A DNA stretch of 64,000 nt from Actinoplanes siamensis (GTDB lineage Bacteria; Actinomycetota; Actinomycetes; Mycobacteriales; Micromonosporaceae): the NCBI RefSeq assembly GCF_016862395.1, contig NZ_BOMW01000058.1:22954-86953 (forward strand), in the 5' to 3' direction. The notes beneath the pieces are model-generated. The model had not been told where the DNA came from. It saw only the letters and a program-made list of their open reading frames with translations, and searched no databases. Within the stretch, counting starts at the first letter, position 1. The number at the start of each line of letters is the position of its first letter. A program made the position numbers and the translations under genes. Shown one piece after another: positions 29,201 to 38,077 of the stretch.

Positions 29201-29455
29201 CTATCTGTGATTCGCCTGGTACTCGTCCGCATGGTGGTCGGCATGGTGGCGTCCCACCCGCGAACTCCGCTGCCGCGCCGGAGTCTGCTCGTCGTGCAGC
29301 GTGTGTTCGGCGCGATGGTGTCCCCGGTACGGCCGGTTGGCGATCCGGTTCTCCTCGGAGCGCGGCTGGGTCATCGAGTGGCGGACGTTGCGGCCACCCG
29401 GGTAGCCGTGGTCGAGGGTGGGGACGGGGTTGGCGTTGTACGGGCGATCGGTCAC
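29201..29455 (-). CDS. Small His/Arg-rich hypothetical protein
   Basis: An 84-residue frame starting at a GTG that overlaps the stop of the upstream gene by 4 bp (GTGA). It begins MTDRPYNANPVPTLDHG and ends with a His-rich tail (RVGRHHADHHADEYQANHR). Translational coupling supports it, but the composition is low-complexity and no family is recognised. Confidence 0.45.
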   Translation of the reverse strand: MTDRPYNANPVPTLDHGYPGGRNVRHSMTQPRSEENRIANRPYRGHHRAEHTLHDEQTPARQRSSRVGRHHADHHADEYQANHR

Positions 29456-30171
29456 CGCTGACCTCCGGCTGGGCTGGGACCGGCGGCAGGGCCGGTCGGA
29501 GATGGTGGTACGGAAGGCGGCTTCGCGCTCTTGGTGCGTGGAGTCGCCGACTGGCCGGCGGACGTGTCGCCACGCCACCCGCCGGGGTCGTCGTCATCTG
29601 AGATATCCGGTTCGTCCACCGCGGAGAGCTCGAACCGGGCCGGCCCGGCCGGCGGGATCTCCCAGTCGTCGGGGACCGGGGGAAGACCGGGAACTGTCGG
29701 GAACACCGTGATCGTGTCCGGGCGGGGGCGCGGCGGGGACGGCACGTCGTCCGGCACCCGGGGCAGGCCGGGGACGGTCGGCACCCGGTTCGCGCCCGAC
29801 GGTCGGTCACCCGTTCGGTCCGGCCGCGACACGCCGGGAGGCTGGGCGGGCCGGGCGCCGGAATCGGACGGCGGGCGGCCCGGATCGCCGTACCGGGAAT
29901 GGTTGGAAGGCCGCACCCGGCTGCTGGCCGGGGGTGGCCGGAACGGCGCGTCCAGTGCACGGTCGTGCCGGTTTCCGGCGATCTCGCTGGTCCCCGCGGT
30001 GATCACGGCGAGGGTGGGCAGCGAGGCCAGGCCGACCAGCATCGCCACCATCAGCAGGTAGCGCCGGGTCGGACCGGAGAAGCCGTGGTCCTCGCGGTAT
30101 ACGCCGTTGAACCGCTTGCGGAGCACCTTCAGGGGCGGCTCGTAGCCGTCGTCGTCGGGCAGGTGCGGCAC
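29452..30171 (-). CDS. Single-helix membrane protein with Pro-rich exterior
   Basis: A 239-residue protein: a basic cytoplasmic N-terminus (PPLKVLRKRFNGVYREDHGFSGPTRR), one transmembrane helix (YLLMVAMLVGLASLPTLAVIT) and a long Pro/Arg/Asp-rich tail with a duplicated VPGLP(R/P)VPDD motif. The GTG at 30171 follows AAAGGGA at 7 nt. It is coupled to a small downstream gene and diverges from the 2-oxoacid dehydrogenase operon. The function is unknown. Confidence 0.7.
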   Translation of the reverse strand: MPHLPDDDGYEPPLKVLRKRFNGVYREDHGFSGPTRRYLLMVAMLVGLASLPTLAVITAGTSEIAGNRHDRALDAPFRPPPASSRVRPSNHSRYGDPGRPPSDSGARPAQPPGVSRPDRTGDRPSGANRVPTVPGLPRVPDDVPSPPRPRPDTITVFPTVPGLPPVPDDWEIPPAGPARFELSAVDEPDISDDDDPGGWRGDTSAGQSATPRTKSAKPPSVPPSPTGPAAGPSPAGGQR

Positions 30172-30583
30172 GCGGGTGTCCCTTTCGAACCAAAGATCAA
30201 GTTGGATCCGTCTCGGTCAAAGGGGTGAACGACGCATGCTCCGTTCGGCATCGGCAGACTCGGGCTATTCGTACGGTAGTGACCGCCCGAAAACTACTAA
30301 AATCGGACAAATACCCTTAACGATATGTCAGCAGAAAATCTCTATTCGTGATCCATGCACTCTGTAACGTCCCTCACTACCTCTGTCAGGATGGTGGCGA
30401 CGGCACCGCCGCCGTCGCCTTCCGCCGACCAGCGGGGCAACGGCGGGCCGTCCCGGCAGGGGCTGGGTCCCGGCCGGAACGTCGCGCGGCAGCCTCACCC
30501 GGCACATGCGCGGCTACCCCAGTGGTCCGCCGCGTGGCCGGGCGACACCCGCCGCGGGCGCAGAGAGATACAGGGAGACACGG
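30172..30583. promoter_or_regulatory. 412-bp divergent region upstream of E1alpha
   Basis: No gene is seen. The part around 30280-30370 is unusually AT-rich for this genome and is the likely promoter zone for both the leftward membrane protein and the rightward dehydrogenase operon. A TAACGT at about 30365 could be a -10. That would leave a leader of over 200 nt before E1alpha. Confidence 0.4.
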
Positions 30584-31741
30584 ATGGCGAAAGGCAAAGC
30601 CGCGGCGGCACCCCCCTCGGGAGGGGGCAGTGATGCTCCGGCGGGCGGCTTCGTCCAACTGCTCACGCCCGACGGCGAGCACGTCGGCAGCGTCACCACA
30701 GCGGACGGAACCACGTACTCGGTCGACTTCACCGACGAGGAGTACCGCGGGCTCTACCGCGACCTGGTGACCGTGCGCCGGCTCGACGCCGAGGCGACCG
30801 CTCTGCAGCGGCAGGGCGAGCTGGGGCTGTGGGCCAGTCTGCTGGGTCAGGAGGCGGCTCAGGTCGGCTCGGGCCGGGCCCTGCGTACGCAGGACATGGC
30901 TTTCCCGACCTACCGCGAGCACGGCGTGCTGTACTGCCGCGGCATCGACCCGATCATGCCGTTCGGCCTGTTCCGCGGCGTCGATCAGGGCGGGTGGGAC
31001 GCGAACGAGCACAAGTTCAACAGCTACACCATCGTGATCGGCTCGCAGACGCTGCACGCGACCGGGTACGCGATGGGCGTCACCATGGACGGCAAGACCG
31101 GCAGCCCGGACGGCGAGGCGGTGATCGCGTACTTCGGTGACGGCGCGACCAGCCAGGGCGAGGTCAACGAGGCGTTCGTCTGGTCCGGGGTGTTCAACGC
31201 CCCGATCGTCTTCTTCTGCCAGAACAACCAGTACGCGATCTCCGAGCCGCTGGAGCGGCAGACCCGGATCCCGCTGTACCGGCGGGCCGCGGGATACGGC
31301 TTCCCCGGCATCCGGATCGACGGCAACGACGTGCTGGCCAGCTACGCGGTGACCCGTGCCGCGCTGGACAACGCGCGCAACGGCCAGGGCCCGACCCTGA
31401 TCGAGGCGTACACCTACCGGATGGGCGCGCACACCAGCTCGGACGACCCGACGCGGTACCGGATCGCCAGCGAGGTCGAGTCGTGGAAGGCCAAGGACCC
31501 GATCGCCCGGGTCAAGGCGTTCCTCACCAAGCAGAAGCTGGCCGACGACACGTTCTTCGGCGAGGTCGACGAGGACGCCCGCAAGCTGGCCCTGGACCTG
31601 CGCGAGCGGGTGCTGGCGATGCCGGACCCGCAACCGGTCACGATGTTCGACCACGTCTATCCGAACGGCTCGCCGGAACTCGATGAGCAGCGCAAGGCGT
31701 TCACCGAGTACCACGCGTCGTTCGAGGGGAGTGGGCACTGA
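30584..31741 (+). CDS. bkdA: 2-oxoacid dehydrogenase E1 component, alpha subunit
   Basis: A 385-residue thiamine-diphosphate-dependent E1 alpha subunit of a pyruvate or branched-chain 2-oxoacid dehydrogenase. The TPP motif GDGATSQGEVNEAFVWSGVFNAPIVFFCQNNQ is intact, as is the phosphorylation-loop-like RMGAHTSSDDPTRYR. The ATG at 30584 follows AGGGAGACACGG. The gene is coupled to E1beta (TGATG). Whether pyruvate or branched-chain oxoacids are the substrate cannot be decided from sequence alone; the three-gene layout resembles Streptomyces bkdABC. Confidence 0.93.
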   Translation: MAKGKAAAAPPSGGGSDAPAGGFVQLLTPDGEHVGSVTTADGTTYSVDFTDEEYRGLYRDLVTVRRLDAEATALQRQGELGLWASLLGQEAAQVGSGRALRTQDMAFPTYREHGVLYCRGIDPIMPFGLFRGVDQGGWDANEHKFNSYTIVIGSQTLHATGYAMGVTMDGKTGSPDGEAVIAYFGDGATSQGEVNEAFVWSGVFNAPIVFFCQNNQYAISEPLERQTRIPLYRRAAGYGFPGIRIDGNDVLASYAVTRAALDNARNGQGPTLIEAYTYRMGAHTSSDDPTRYRIASEVESWKAKDPIARVKAFLTKQKLADDTFFGEVDEDARKLALDLRERVLAMPDPQPVTMFDHVYPNGSPELDEQRKAFTEYHASFEGSGH

Positions 31742-32727
31742 TGGCCGAGACGATCACCCTGGGCAAGGCTCTCAACCACGGCCTGCGCCGTGCCCTGGAG
31801 AACGACCCGAAGGTCGTGATCATGGGAGAGGACGTCGGCAAGCTCGGCGGCGTCTTCCGGATCACCGACGGCCTGCAGAAGGACTTCGGCGAGGACCGGG
31901 TCATCGACACCCCGCTGGCCGAGGCCGGCATCGTCGGGACCGCGGTCGGCCTGGCCATCCGCGGTTACCGCCCGGTCTGCGAGATCCAGTTCGACGGGTT
32001 CGTCTTCCCGGCGTACAACCAGATCGTCGCCCAGGTGGCGAAGATGTTCTACCGCTCCAAGGGCAAGGTCCGGGTGCCGATCGTCATCCGGATTCCGTAC
32101 GGCGGCGGCATCGGCGCGGTCGAGCACCACTCCGAGTCCCCCGAGGCGTACTTCGCGCACACCCCCGGTCTCAAGGTGGTGACCTGCTCGAACCCGGCCG
32201 ACGCGCACACGATGATCCAGCAGGCGATCGCCTCCGACGATCCGATCGTGTTCTTCGAGCCGAAACGGCGTTACTGGGAGAAGGGCGAGGTCGACCTGGA
32301 GGCGCCGGTGAGCGGGGCGTTCCCGCTGCACTCGGCGCGGGTGGTGCGGCCCGGGACGGACGCGACGCTGCTGGCGTACGGCCCGATGGTCCGGGTGGCC
32401 CTGGACGCCGCGGCGGCCGCCGCCGAGGACGGCCGCAACCTCGAGGTCGTCGACCTGCGCTCGCTGTCGCCGGTGGACTACCCGGTGCTCGTCGAGTCGG
32501 TCAAGCGGACCGGCCGTGCGGTCGTGGTGCACGAGGCGCCGGGCAACATCGGCCTGGGCGCCGAGCTGGCCGCCCGGATCACCGAGGAGTGCTTCTACTC
32601 GCTCGAGGCCCCGGTGCTGCGGGTGACCGGTTACGACATCCCGTACCCGGCGGCCCGTTCCGAGGAGGAGTACCTCCCGGATCTGGATCGGCTCCTGGAC
32701 GCCGTCGACCGTTCGTTCGGCTGGTGA
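31741..32727 (+). CDS. bkdB: 2-oxoacid dehydrogenase E1 component, beta subunit
   Basis: A 328-residue transketolase-like E1 beta subunit. Features are VIMGEDVGKLGGVFRITDGL, DTPLAEAGIVGTAVGLAIRG, EIQFDGFVFPAYNQI and the C-terminal transketolase domain (ATLLAYGPMVRVALDAA ... VVHEAPGNIGLGAELAARI). It pairs with the alpha subunit in the decarboxylating E1 tetramer. The start overlaps the alpha stop by 1 nt, and the E2 gene follows with a 4-bp overlap. Confidence 0.94.
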   Translation: MAETITLGKALNHGLRRALENDPKVVIMGEDVGKLGGVFRITDGLQKDFGEDRVIDTPLAEAGIVGTAVGLAIRGYRPVCEIQFDGFVFPAYNQIVAQVAKMFYRSKGKVRVPIVIRIPYGGGIGAVEHHSESPEAYFAHTPGLKVVTCSNPADAHTMIQQAIASDDPIVFFEPKRRYWEKGEVDLEAPVSGAFPLHSARVVRPGTDATLLAYGPMVRVALDAAAAAAEDGRNLEVVDLRSLSPVDYPVLVESVKRTGRAVVVHEAPGNIGLGAELAARITEECFYSLEAPVLRVTGYDIPYPAARSEEEYLPDLDRLLDAVDRSFGW

Positions 32728-34121
32728 CGCGGATGTCCCGGATCAAGGAGTTCAACCTGCCCGACCTGGGCGAGGGGCTGACCGAGGGCGAGATCCTGAC
32801 CTGGCTGGTGAAGGTCGGCGACACGATCGAGCTGAACCAGCCGATCGTCGAGGTGGAGACGGCGAAGGCGGCGGTGGAGATCCCGGCGAAGTGGGCCGGG
32901 GTGGTCACCCGGATCTTCCACGAGGCCGGTGTCACGGTCGAGGTCGGCAAGCCGATCATCGCGATCGACACCGACCCGGGCGCCGGCGATCTTCCGGTGC
33001 CGTCGGCCGAGTCGCTGGCCGCGGTCCAGGTGGCGCCGGCCGAGGGGGCCGTCGAGCCGGGCATGCTGGGTTCACCGGCGCCGATGGCGAACCGCACACC
33101 GGTGCTCGTCGGTTACGGGGTGCGAGAGGGAAGTGCCAGAAGGCGACCCCGCGTGGGTACGACGTCAGCCCCGGCTCCGGCCGCTGCCCCCGCTCCCGTG
33201 GCTCCGGCCCCGGCCGTCCCCCCGGCGGCACCGGTCCGGAGCGGTCCGGTGCTGGCCAAGCCCCCGGTGCGCAAGCTCGCCCGGGACCTGGGCGTCGACC
33301 TCGCCACGATCGTGGGGAGCGGGCCGCTGGGGTCGGTGACCCGGGAGGACGTACAGCGCAAGGCCGCCGAAGGCGCGGAGAAGCCGGCGGTCGCGCCGGC
33401 AGCGGCCTTCGACGGGGCTCGCGAACGGCGCGTGCCGGTCAAGGGTGTCCGGAAGCTGACCGCGGAGAACATGGTGGCCTCCGCGTTCACCGCCCCGCAC
33501 GTCACCGAGTTCCTGACCGTCGACGTCACCCGGAGCATGAAGGCGTTGGAGAAGCTGAGGGGTCGGCGCGACTTCGCCGATCTGCGGATCTCCCCGCTGC
33601 TGCTGGTGGCGAAGGCGGTGCTGCTCGCGGTGCGGCGGCACCCGATGGTCAACTCGTCCTGGTCGGCGACGACCAACGAGATCGTGGTCAAGGAGTACGT
33701 GAACCTCGGGATCGCCGCGGCGACCGAGCGCGGGCTGATCGTGCCGAACATCAAGGACGCCGGCCGTCTCAGCTTGCGGGAGCTCGCCGAGGCGCTCGAC
33801 GAACTGGTCCGGACCGCGAAGTCGGGCAAGACGCCGCCGGCCGACATGGCGCACGGCACGCTCTCGATCACCAACGTGGGTGTGTTCGGCGTCGACACCG
33901 GGACCCCGATCCTTCCGCCGGGCGAGTCGGCGATCCTGGCGTTCGGCGCGATCCGGCCGACCCCGTGGGTGCACAAAGGCAAGATCAAGGTGCGCCAGGT
34001 CACCACGCTGGGGCTCTCCTTCGACCACCGGATCATCGACGGTGAGCTGGGCTCGAAGTTCCTGCGGGACATCGGCGAGTTCCTCACCGATCCGGAAGCG
34101 GCCATCCTGGCCTGGACCTGA
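32724..34121 (+). CDS. bkdC: 2-oxoacid dehydrogenase E2 (dihydrolipoyl acyltransferase)
   Basis: About 465 residues: an N-terminal lipoyl domain (NLPDLGEGLTEGEI ... EVETAKAAVEI, lipoyl Lys about 48), an Ala/Pro linker, a peripheral subunit-binding domain (KPPVRKLARDLGVDLATIVGSGPLGSVTREDV) and the catalytic acyltransferase domain with the active-site His in SFDHRIIDG. The GTG at 32724 forms a GTGA overlap with E1beta; ATG 32733 is an alternative. No E3 (lipoamide dehydrogenase) gene follows, so E3 must be supplied from elsewhere. Confidence 0.94.
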   Translation: MTRMSRIKEFNLPDLGEGLTEGEILTWLVKVGDTIELNQPIVEVETAKAAVEIPAKWAGVVTRIFHEAGVTVEVGKPIIAIDTDPGAGDLPVPSAESLAAVQVAPAEGAVEPGMLGSPAPMANRTPVLVGYGVREGSARRRPRVGTTSAPAPAAAPAPVAPAPAVPPAAPVRSGPVLAKPPVRKLARDLGVDLATIVGSGPLGSVTREDVQRKAAEGAEKPAVAPAAAFDGARERRVPVKGVRKLTAENMVASAFTAPHVTEFLTVDVTRSMKALEKLRGRRDFADLRISPLLLVAKAVLLAVRRHPMVNSSWSATTNEIVVKEYVNLGIAAATERGLIVPNIKDAGRLSLRELAEALDELVRTAKSGKTPPADMAHGTLSITNVGVFGVDTGTPILPPGESAILAFGAIRPTPWVHKGKIKVRQVTTLGLSFDHRIIDGELGSKFLRDIGEFLTDPEAAILAWT

Positions 34122-34319
34122 GTTAACGAGGGTGACGTACGGGAATCACCTTTGATTGTTAGGCGAATGATCGGGATCACCATCTGAATAGTTGGCATGA
34201 TCCACCGCGAAGGCGGACACTGAAGGCACACCAGAGATGTGCGCCGACGGTGTCCGCCACGAGCGGAACCGGGCGGCACGTCGTGAGACCGGCCACCGCC
34301 GGGGAAACGAGCAAGTGCA

Positions 34320-34457
34320 GTGAACGTGATCGACCGCATCCGCCGCCGCCGCCAGATCAGCCGCCAGCACCGCGCCATCGACCGCGCCATGCAGGCCGCT
34401 CCCACCCAGGCCACACGCGACGAGATCGCCTTCTTCAGCCAGCGTCAGCCCTTCTAG
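34320..34457 (+). CDS. 45-residue basic microprotein
   Basis: A short frame, MNVIDRIRRRRQISRQHRAI to FFSQRQPF, with G/C-biased third positions and a stop followed 20 bp later by a 9-bp hairpin. It is Arg/Gln-rich and probably helical. No clear Shine-Dalgarno is seen (GGGGAA at 11 nt). I recall similar Arg-rich 45-residue proteins in related genomes but no function. Confidence 0.6.
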   Translation: MNVIDRIRRRRQISRQHRAIDRAMQAAPTQATRDEIAFFSQRQPF

Positions 34458-34476
34458 GTCCAGCGCTCATCGACCG

Positions 34477-34502
34477 GCCCGCCCGCAATCACCCGGGCGG
34501 GC
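34477..34502 (+). terminator. Terminator of the microprotein gene
   Basis: A perfect 9-bp stem (GCCCGCCCG / CGGGCGGGC) with an 8-nt loop, 20 bp after the stop codon. Confidence 0.7.
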
Positions 34503-34759
34503 TGATTCGTATCGGCGACCGTTCCGACACCCCGCGTGGCATTCCCTCACTGGCGTACACCGGGATTTTCTCCGCAGGGAACGCCCGGTACGGTTGGGCA
34601 CTGGTTCCCAACCCGGCACGGCCGGTCGGGGTGGGCTACCGGGGCTCGACTGCGCCCCAGCACGGCCAGGCCGGAAAGCTGGCACGGCCCTCGGCGGTGA
34701 GTCGCGGAGGGGTCGCGTCCGTGCAAAGCTGGCACGGCCGCATCGATGAGGAGGCGCGT

Positions 34760-37700
34760 ATGACGTCCGAGGGGCAGCACGCCGGTCAGCCGGCCGAGGC
34801 CGCGTCGGGCGGACCCGAGTCCGACGGTCAGCGAGTTGCGGGCCGGGCATCGGCACCACTTCCGACCGAGGGCACCCCCACTTCTTACGGCCCGCCGCCC
34901 CAGACGGCGCCGGGCGGTGGGTCGCCGTTCGTGGTTCCGGCGGTCTCCACCTTCGGTTCCGGATCGAACCCCACCGGCACGCCGTATGGCTCGGCCCGGG
35001 TGCCGCAGCCGGAAGAGGCCTCGCCGTACGGGTCGGTCACCCCCGGGACGGCCTCGCCGTACGGATCGGTAGCCCCCGGTTCCCAGTACGGTTCGCCGGC
35101 CGCCCCGGAGGCGCAGCCGTCGCAGTTCGAGCAGCAGCGGTCCCCGTCCGGATGGACGCCGCCGGCCCCGGCCGCCGAGCAGGCGCCCGCCGACCAGCCG
35201 TTCGGGCAGGCCGGTTTCCCGCCGGCCGGCCGCGCCTCCGCGTCGGTGCCCGGCGCCGGGCAATTCGCCCCGCCGCCCGCGGCACAGCCCCCGTCCCCGG
35301 AGGGACCGGGCTTCCCACCGCCGGCCGGTGGCAGCGGCCTGCCCACCCGCACCCCGGGTGCCACGGCGGCCGCCAACGACCAGTCGACCTTCTCCGCGTT
35401 CGGCGACCAGAAGGCCCGGGTGCCGGGTGCCACGCTCAGCGACCTCCCGGACGCCTCCGGACGTCCCGGCCTGACGGGTCCGGCGGAGAACAGCTGGCTC
35501 GGCAACGCCACCCGGCCGGCCTCCGGCGAGGCCCCGTCGAAGCCCGCCTCGAACACGTTCCCGACCCGTCAGGGGGAGAGCGGCGGGTTCCCGCTGCGTG
35601 CTCCCGCCGGCCCGGCCGCCGAGGCCGAGCCGAACGGCGCGGCGCCCAGCCTCGATCTGCCGATCCGCAGCTCGGCGGGGTTCGCCGGGCCGCCCGCCGA
35701 CCCGGGCGCGCCCTCGCCGTTCGGCGGGTCCGCGGGGCCGGAGACGCCCGCTGAGCAGGCGCAGGGCAACTCGGGCTTCCCGCAGCGGGTGCCCGGCGCC
35801 GCGCTCGGCTCCGGGGGTTCGCTGCCCGCGCCGGGCTCCGCCCCGGTTCCGCCGCCGTCCGGTGCGGCCTCGGGGCCGCCCGCCTCGTTCGGCTCGGCGC
35901 CGTCGCCGGGTTCCGCGTCCGCCGGGTTCGGCTCCGCCTCCGCGCCGCCGTCCGGCCCGGCGTCCGGCCCGGCGTCCGCCGGGTTCGGCTCCGCCTCGGC
36001 GCCGGCACCCGGGTTCGGTTCCGCGCCGGCCTCCGGCGCCGCCTCGGTGCCGTCCGCCGCGCCCTCGTCCGGTGCCGGCTCGACCGGCTCCGCCTCGGTG
36101 CCCGGCTCCGTCCCGCAGCCGCGGGACTCCGGCACGGCGCGGCCCGCGTCCGGTTCGGCCCGTCCGGTGACCGCCAGCGTCTCGGTGCCCGGCCGGGTCG
36201 CCCCGCCCGTCGACGGCGGCGAGATGCCTCCGTCGGCCCCGGCGCCGCAGGCCCGGGTCTACGGCCGGCCCGCCGCCGCTCCCGAGGAGCCCGCGGACAC
36301 CCCGGCTGCCGAGGAGCCGTCGTTCGGCGGCACGCCGTTCCCGGGTGCGCGCATGCCGGAGGCCTCGCCGTTCGCGGCGCCGGAGTCCGCTGCCCCGGCG
36401 AACCCGTTCGCCCCGCAGCAATCGTCGTTCGCCCCGCAACAGGACGGCCCGTCGCCGTTCGCCCCGCAGCAATCGTCGTTCGCCCCGCAGCAGGACAGCG
36501 CGTCGCCGTTCGCCCCGCAGCAGTCGCCGTTCGCCCCGCAGCAGGACGGCCCGTCGCCGTTCGCCCCGCAGCAGTCGCCGTTCGCCCCGCAACAGGACAG
36601 CGCGTCGCCGTTCGCCCCGCAGCAGGACGGCGACCAGCAGCAGAGCATGCCCCGGGACTTCGCGCCGCAGCAGGCTCCCGATCAGGAGCACAGCGGTGGC
36701 CAGGCGAACCCGTTCGCCCAGCGCGCCCCGGAGTCCCAGCGCGGCCCGGAGTTCCAACGCGCCCCCGAGCCGGAGGCGCGTTCCCAGGAAGCCCAGCGCT
36801 TCCCCGAGCCGCAGCCCGCGTTCGGATCGGACCCGGAGAGCCCCAACGGCCCGTTCGGCCCGCGTCCCGACGGCTTCGGCTCGTTCCCCCCGCCGCAGCG
36901 CGGCGAGGAGACTTCCAGCGGTTTCGGCTCCTTCCCACCGCCGCCCCAGCGCGGCGAGGAGAGCTCCGGCGCGTTCCCGCAGGGCGAGACGTCCGGGTCC
37001 GCGCCGCAGTCGCCGGCCCGGGCCACCGCCCGTGCCTCGGCCAGCGCCCGCGTCGCCCCGCCGGAGCCCGGCGCGCCGTCCGGCAACGCCCGGGTCACCC
37101 CGCAGGACGGCACAGCGACGTTCCCGGCCACCCCGGGCTCCCCGGCCCCCGGTTTCCCGCCGCCGGCCTCGTCGGCTCCGGCTTTCCCGCCGCCCACGTC
37201 GGCGTCCCCGGGATTCCCGCCGCCCACGTCGTCGTCCCCTGGTTCCCCGGCGGCGCCCGGCGGCGCGCCGGCCTTCCCCGCGCCCGGTTCGCCGTTCGGC
37301 GACGGGCCGGCGGGTCCCCCGTTCGGCGACAGGCCGGCCGGATCCCCGTTCGGCGGGGAGAACGAGCCGACCTTCCCGCCACCGTCGTCGGCGTTCCCGG
37401 GCGGCGCGGCCCAGCCGAGCACGTTCGGCGCCCCGGCCTGGGGCGACTTCGCGAACACCGCGCCCACCGCGCCCGGCTCCGACCACTTCAGCGAGCACAC
37501 CACGGACGTCTCCGGCCGCGGCAACTCGCCGTATGTGCCGGCGCCGGCGACCACTCCGCTGCCGCCGGGCGTCTCGCAGTCCGACCCGTTCGGCGCCGAC
37601 CCGGCGTCCCGCGCCACGGTCACCCCGCCCGGCCCGGAAGACACCACGAGCTGGCCCGGCCCGGCCGAGCAGGACAAGTTCGACCAGTTCAAGGCGGAGG

Positions 37701-38014
37701 AGCCGGCCCCGGCGCCGAAGCCGACGGTGAAGACCGGCCGGGTCACGCTGGCCGTGGTGCTCGGCGCCGCCCTGCTGCTCGGGGTCGTCTTCGGCCTGGT
37801 CTGGCTGATCTCCGGCGGCAGCGGGAGCAGCTTCAGCGCCAGCGCGGGCGACTGCGTGAAGAACGGCGACAAGGTGGCCAAGGTGGCGTGCTCGGAGGCG
37901 GACGCGTACCAGGTCAAGCAGGTCGTCAACGCCAAGGAGCAGTGCGCCGACAAGGCGCAGCCCTACATCGTGGCCGATGAGAAGGTCTACTGCCTGGCGA
38001 AGCCCGCCGGCTGA
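34760..38014 (+). CDS. Giant low-complexity membrane protein with LppU/SCO3897-like C-terminal domain
   Basis: A 1084-residue protein. About 980 residues are Pro/Ser/Ala/Gly/Gln-rich and probably disordered, including ten FAPQQ repeats. Then come one transmembrane helix (about 993-1018, GRVTLAVVLGAALLLGVVFG...) and a small outer domain with four cysteines (AGDCVKNG, VACSE, EQCADK, VYCLAK), which resembles the LppU/SCO3897 family. The topology predicts a long cytoplasmic tail and an external disulfide domain. The ATG at 34760 follows GAGGAGG. The function is unknown. Confidence 0.8.
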   Translation: MTSEGQHAGQPAEAASGGPESDGQRVAGRASAPLPTEGTPTSYGPPPQTAPGGGSPFVVPAVSTFGSGSNPTGTPYGSARVPQPEEASPYGSVTPGTASPYGSVAPGSQYGSPAAPEAQPSQFEQQRSPSGWTPPAPAAEQAPADQPFGQAGFPPAGRASASVPGAGQFAPPPAAQPPSPEGPGFPPPAGGSGLPTRTPGATAAANDQSTFSAFGDQKARVPGATLSDLPDASGRPGLTGPAENSWLGNATRPASGEAPSKPASNTFPTRQGESGGFPLRAPAGPAAEAEPNGAAPSLDLPIRSSAGFAGPPADPGAPSPFGGSAGPETPAEQAQGNSGFPQRVPGAALGSGGSLPAPGSAPVPPPSGAASGPPASFGSAPSPGSASAGFGSASAPPSGPASGPASAGFGSASAPAPGFGSAPASGAASVPSAAPSSGAGSTGSASVPGSVPQPRDSGTARPASGSARPVTASVSVPGRVAPPVDGGEMPPSAPAPQARVYGRPAAAPEEPADTPAAEEPSFGGTPFPGARMPEASPFAAPESAAPANPFAPQQSSFAPQQDGPSPFAPQQSSFAPQQDSASPFAPQQSPFAPQQDGPSPFAPQQSPFAPQQDSASPFAPQQDGDQQQSMPRDFAPQQAPDQEHSGGQANPFAQRAPESQRGPEFQRAPEPEARSQEAQRFPEPQPAFGSDPESPNGPFGPRPDGFGSFPPPQRGEETSSGFGSFPPPPQRGEESSGAFPQGETSGSAPQSPARATARASASARVAPPEPGAPSGNARVTPQDGTATFPATPGSPAPGFPPPASSAPAFPPPTSASPGFPPPTSSSPGSPAAPGGAPAFPAPGSPFGDGPAGPPFGDRPAGSPFGGENEPTFPPPSSAFPGGAAQPSTFGAPAWGDFANTAPTAPGSDHFSEHTTDVSGRGNSPYVPAPATTPLPPGVSQSDPFGADPASRATVTPPGPEDTTSWPGPAEQDKFDQFKAEEPAPAPKPTVKTGRVTLAVVLGAALLLGVVFGLVWLISGGSGSSFSASAGDCVKNGDKVAKVACSEADAYQVKQVVNAKEQCADKAQPYIVADEKVYCLAKPAG
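36409..36630. repeat. Tandem FAPQQ-coding repeat
   Basis: Nine near-identical copies of a unit encoding (S)PFAPQQ, alternating with DGPS or DSAS spacers, form a 30-60 bp higher-order repeat. The high nucleotide identity suggests recent expansion. Confidence 0.85.
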
Positions 38015-38077
38015 TCGGCGGGCGGTCCCGGCCGGCCCCCGGGTCGGCCGGGACCGCCGCTGAGGCACCATGGGCGA

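Noticed and set aside
36409..36630. Possible CRISPR-like array
   Set aside because: The repeats are in-frame coding repeats (FAPQQ) without unique spacers of constant length; no cas genes are present.
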